Below are positions 62,902-64,000 of a stretch of DNA of 64,000 nucleotides, in pieces. Position 1 is the stretch's first letter, and every line of letters starts with the position of its first letter. The DNA lies in the NCBI GenBank assembly GCA_031549965.1, contig JAVBPB010000002.1, positions 12,339 to 76,338 of the forward strand, given 5' to 3'. A program made the position numbers and the translations under genes. Source of the stretch: JAVBPB01 sp031549965. GTDB lineage: Bacteria; Bacillota; Clostridia; Lachnospirales; Lachnospiraceae. The notes below the pieces were generated by a model, which searched no databases, was not told the origin of the DNA, and worked only from the letters and a program-made list of their open reading frames with translations.

Positions 62902-63151
62902 TTTTTGGAGGCCACTGAAAAAGTCCTTGATTTAGGTTGTGTAAATTTTTCAGATTAATATGAGTGTATATATATCCAATTGTTTGCCTTACCCTCCTTC
63001 AGCATGTTTTTTACAAGCCTTTGCAAGCAAAGTCTTGACAAAACATAAATGCTTCGTCGGCCGGTCTGCACAATTGGATATATATACACTCATATTAATC
63101 TGAAAAATTAATTTACCGTATTGAAAGAACTTTTTCAGTGGCCTCCAAAAA
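62902..63151. repeat. 250-bp palindromic MITE-like element
   Basis: 27-nt terminal arms (62902-62928 and 63125-63151) differ at a single position and contain GGAGGCCACTGAAAAAGT. Internal 40-nt perfect arms (62944-62983 and 63070-63109) include TGAGTGTATATATATCC. A GTAAATT/AATTTAC pair connects them, with an 86-nt loop that has GC-rich and TTGACA-like stretches but no ORF. No target duplication is obvious. It shares CACTGAAAAAGT with the 39.2-kb element. Confidence 0.75.
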
Positions 63152-63187
63152 GATAAGAGTCTCTTTTAGAGGCAGATGACAGTGGTG

Positions 63188-63283
63188 CTTGCGATGACCG
63201 CCTTTTAGGCGTGCAAGTAATAAGCCCTTATAGGGCTAATTTCAAACCACCGCTTGAAGTGGTGGCCATGACTGAATAGTCAT
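63188..63283 (+). repeat. Cluster of four short hairpins
   Basis: CTTGC/GCAAG enclosing CGCC-TTTTA-GGCG (63188-63217), the palindrome AGCCCTTATAGGGCT (63223-63237), CCACCGC/GTGGTGG (63247-63265), and ATGACT-GAAT-AGTCAT (63268-63283) lie head to tail. This pattern resembles the right end of IS200/IS605-type elements. No tnpA or tnpB gene is here. Confidence 0.55.
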
Positions 63284-63293
63284 ATTGTACTAC

Positions 63294-63322
63294 TTGGAAT
63301 TATATTAAAGCTATGTTATAAT
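63294..63322 (+). promoter_or_regulatory. Promoter of the riboswitch-controlled gene
   Basis: TTGGAA (63294-63299), 17-bp spacer, TATAAT (63317-63322), about 20 bp before the riboswitch. Confidence 0.75.
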
Positions 63323-63337
63323 CACCACAAAATGGGA

Positions 63338-63442
63338 GAGATTAATTGAGGGGCAAACTTATTGAAAGATAAGGACGCAAAGCTAGAAACCTAATCAGTG
63401 GTGTTGTTTATATAATTTGTCTGAAGGTAGTTCGGTTGCAAA
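63338..63442 (+). ncRNA. Cyclic-di-GMP-I (GEMM) riboswitch
   Basis: The aptamer core is present: GGGCAAACTTATTGAAAGAT with a GAAA loop (63351-63370), then AAGGACGCAAAGC (63371-63383), the A-rich CTAGAAACCTAATC receptor, a variable stem, and GAAGGTAGTTCGGTTGC (63423-63439). The GACGCAAAG and GGTAG...GGTTGC blocks are GEMM-I hallmarks. The closing GGTTGC is also the left arm of the terminator, so ligand binding and termination are mutually exclusive in that segment. Confidence 0.88.
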
Positions 63443-63483
63443 TAAAGGCATATTTATTATGCTTTATTTTGCAACCCTTTTTT
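63434..63483 (+). terminator. Riboswitch expression-platform terminator
   Basis: GGTTGCAAATAAAGGCATA (63434-63452) pairs with TATGCTTTATTTTGCAACC (63458-63476), with a T-run to 63483. The stem's first bases (GGTTGC) are shared with the aptamer's 3' end. If the aptamer closes with them, the terminator is weakened, so c-di-GMP would act as an ON signal; the reverse is possible too. Confidence 0.85.
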
Positions 63484-63581
63484 GCGTAGATAAATAAAAA
63501 TTCAGGATTATATTTATATATATCCTTTTAAAATAGATAAGATAGATAAAGTTTATGACTAAATTACGGGAGGAAATATTA

Positions 63582-64000
63582 ATGAGAAAATCAAGGAAAT
63601 TTATAGCAATTGTTATGGCAATTACCATTTTGATCACATCCTTTTCTGGTCCGGTATATGCAGAGGGAAATTTTAATCAAGGATTAGAAAGTGGGCAGGA
63701 AACGGTACTTTTAGATGAAAAAGGCGAGGATTTATTATCAGATCAGGCTTTAAATAATGATTCATTAGAAGAAATACCTGATGAAACTAAAGAGATTGTA
63801 CCAGATATCATATGTGAAGTGGAGGAACTTAGAGGAGAAAATTATAAACAATTTTTACTAAGTGATGAATCCTATATGATCGCTATGTATAATGAACCAA
63901 TTCATCAAGAACAGGATGGCGTTTGGAAAGACATTGACAATAGTTTAACTATTAGCACAGCAAAAGAAAGTGAAGATTTTGAAGGGCTTGAAAACAAAAA
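63582..64000 (+). CDS. Secreted protein N-terminus (3' partial), possible RHS/wall-associated type
   Basis: 139 codons run open to the window end. ATG 63582 has GGGAGG at 8 nt. The signal peptide (about 1-27) ends GPVYAEG. After an acidic, Gly/Glu-rich stretch comes ENYKQFLLSDESYMIAMYNE and EQDGVWKDIDNSL, a segment that I associate with the N-terminus of large YD/RHS-repeat or wall-associated proteins of Clostridia. The 98-bp gap to the terminator is AT-rich. The c-di-GMP riboswitch upstream places it in the sessile or motile switch. Rest of the gene lies outside the window. Confidence 0.8.
   Translation, partial: MRKSRKFIAIVMAITILITSFSGPVYAEGNFNQGLESGQETVLLDEKGEDLLSDQALNNDSLEEIPDETKEIVPDIICEVEELRGENYKQFLLSDESYMIAMYNEPIHQEQDGVWKDIDNSLTISTAKESEDFEGLENK

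Overview
The window is AT-rich DNA of a low-GC, Gram-positive, anaerobic-type bacterium. The long SRP RNA with an Alu domain, AGGAGG-type ribosome binding sites, TTG/GTG starts, rubrerythrin, cellobiose phosphorylase and the cysE-cysS-mrnC-rlmB-sigH order all point to Clostridia, most likely Lachnospiraceae or a near relative. That placement is inference. I see no rRNA, prophage, CRISPR array or transposase gene.

Layout. 0-2.7 kb: end of an ABC exporter cassette followed by a frameshifted permease relic. 3-4.7 kb: DtxR/MntR-type regulator and a CNNM/CorC membrane protein. 4.8-13.8 kb: a cello-oligosaccharide module (cellobiose phosphorylase, LacI regulator, lipoprotein, two permeases, and a second lipoprotein closely related to the first). 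13.9-21.7 kb: mixed housekeeping and surface genes (P-loop kinase, chemoreceptor, PfkB kinase, lytic transglycosylase, esterase, exonuclease III, epimerase). 22-33.4 kb: a complete Tad/Flp pilus locus of 12 genes, including a 57-residue pilin not found by ordinary ORF length cut-offs. 33.6-33.9 kb: SRP RNA. 34.1-36.5 kb: a large protein of unknown function with a cyclic-nucleotide-binding-like N-terminus. 36.85-37.68 kb: a perfect consensus promoter and an intrinsic terminator bound about 800 nt with no long ORF, a candidate structured or leader RNA with small ORFs. 37.7-46.6 kb: orphan ABC ATPase, rubrerythrin, tRNA-Val and tRNA-Met, ispF, two acyltransferase-like genes, then cysE-cysS-mrnC-rlmB-sigH behind what looks like a decayed T-box leader. 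46.7-47.3 kb: a degenerate tRNA-Thr-like copy, an intact tRNA-Thr and a 44-bp inverted repeat. 47.3-52.8 kb: an AAA/DUF4143 ATPase and an iron-siderophore ABC operon with a DtxR-like operator. 52.9-57.0 kb: a small gene plus HD phosphohydrolase, and a DUF5685-DnaJ-membrane protein operon on the minus strand. 57.3-58.7 kb: a PurF homologue whose glutaminase site is lost. 59-64 kb: secreted Big2/ricin/CHAP protein, a DUF4203-like membrane protein, a 250-bp palindromic element, a hairpin cluster, and a cyclic-di-GMP-I riboswitch with terminator in front of a secreted protein that runs off the window.

How the parts fit. The cellobiose block imports and phosphorolyses cello-oligosaccharides under LacI control, without a local ATPase. 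The Tad pilus, chemoreceptor, transglycosylase, CHAP protein and c-di-GMP-controlled surface protein suggest a surface-attached, motile fibre degrader. The iron operon and the DtxR-like gene may form one regulatory circuit.

The observations most worth following are the long RNA candidate at 36.9-37.7 kb, the c-di-GMP-controlled surface gene at 63.3 kb, the glutaminase-dead PurF, the 776-residue unknown protein, the non-standard Tad components, and several families of dispersed palindromic repeats.
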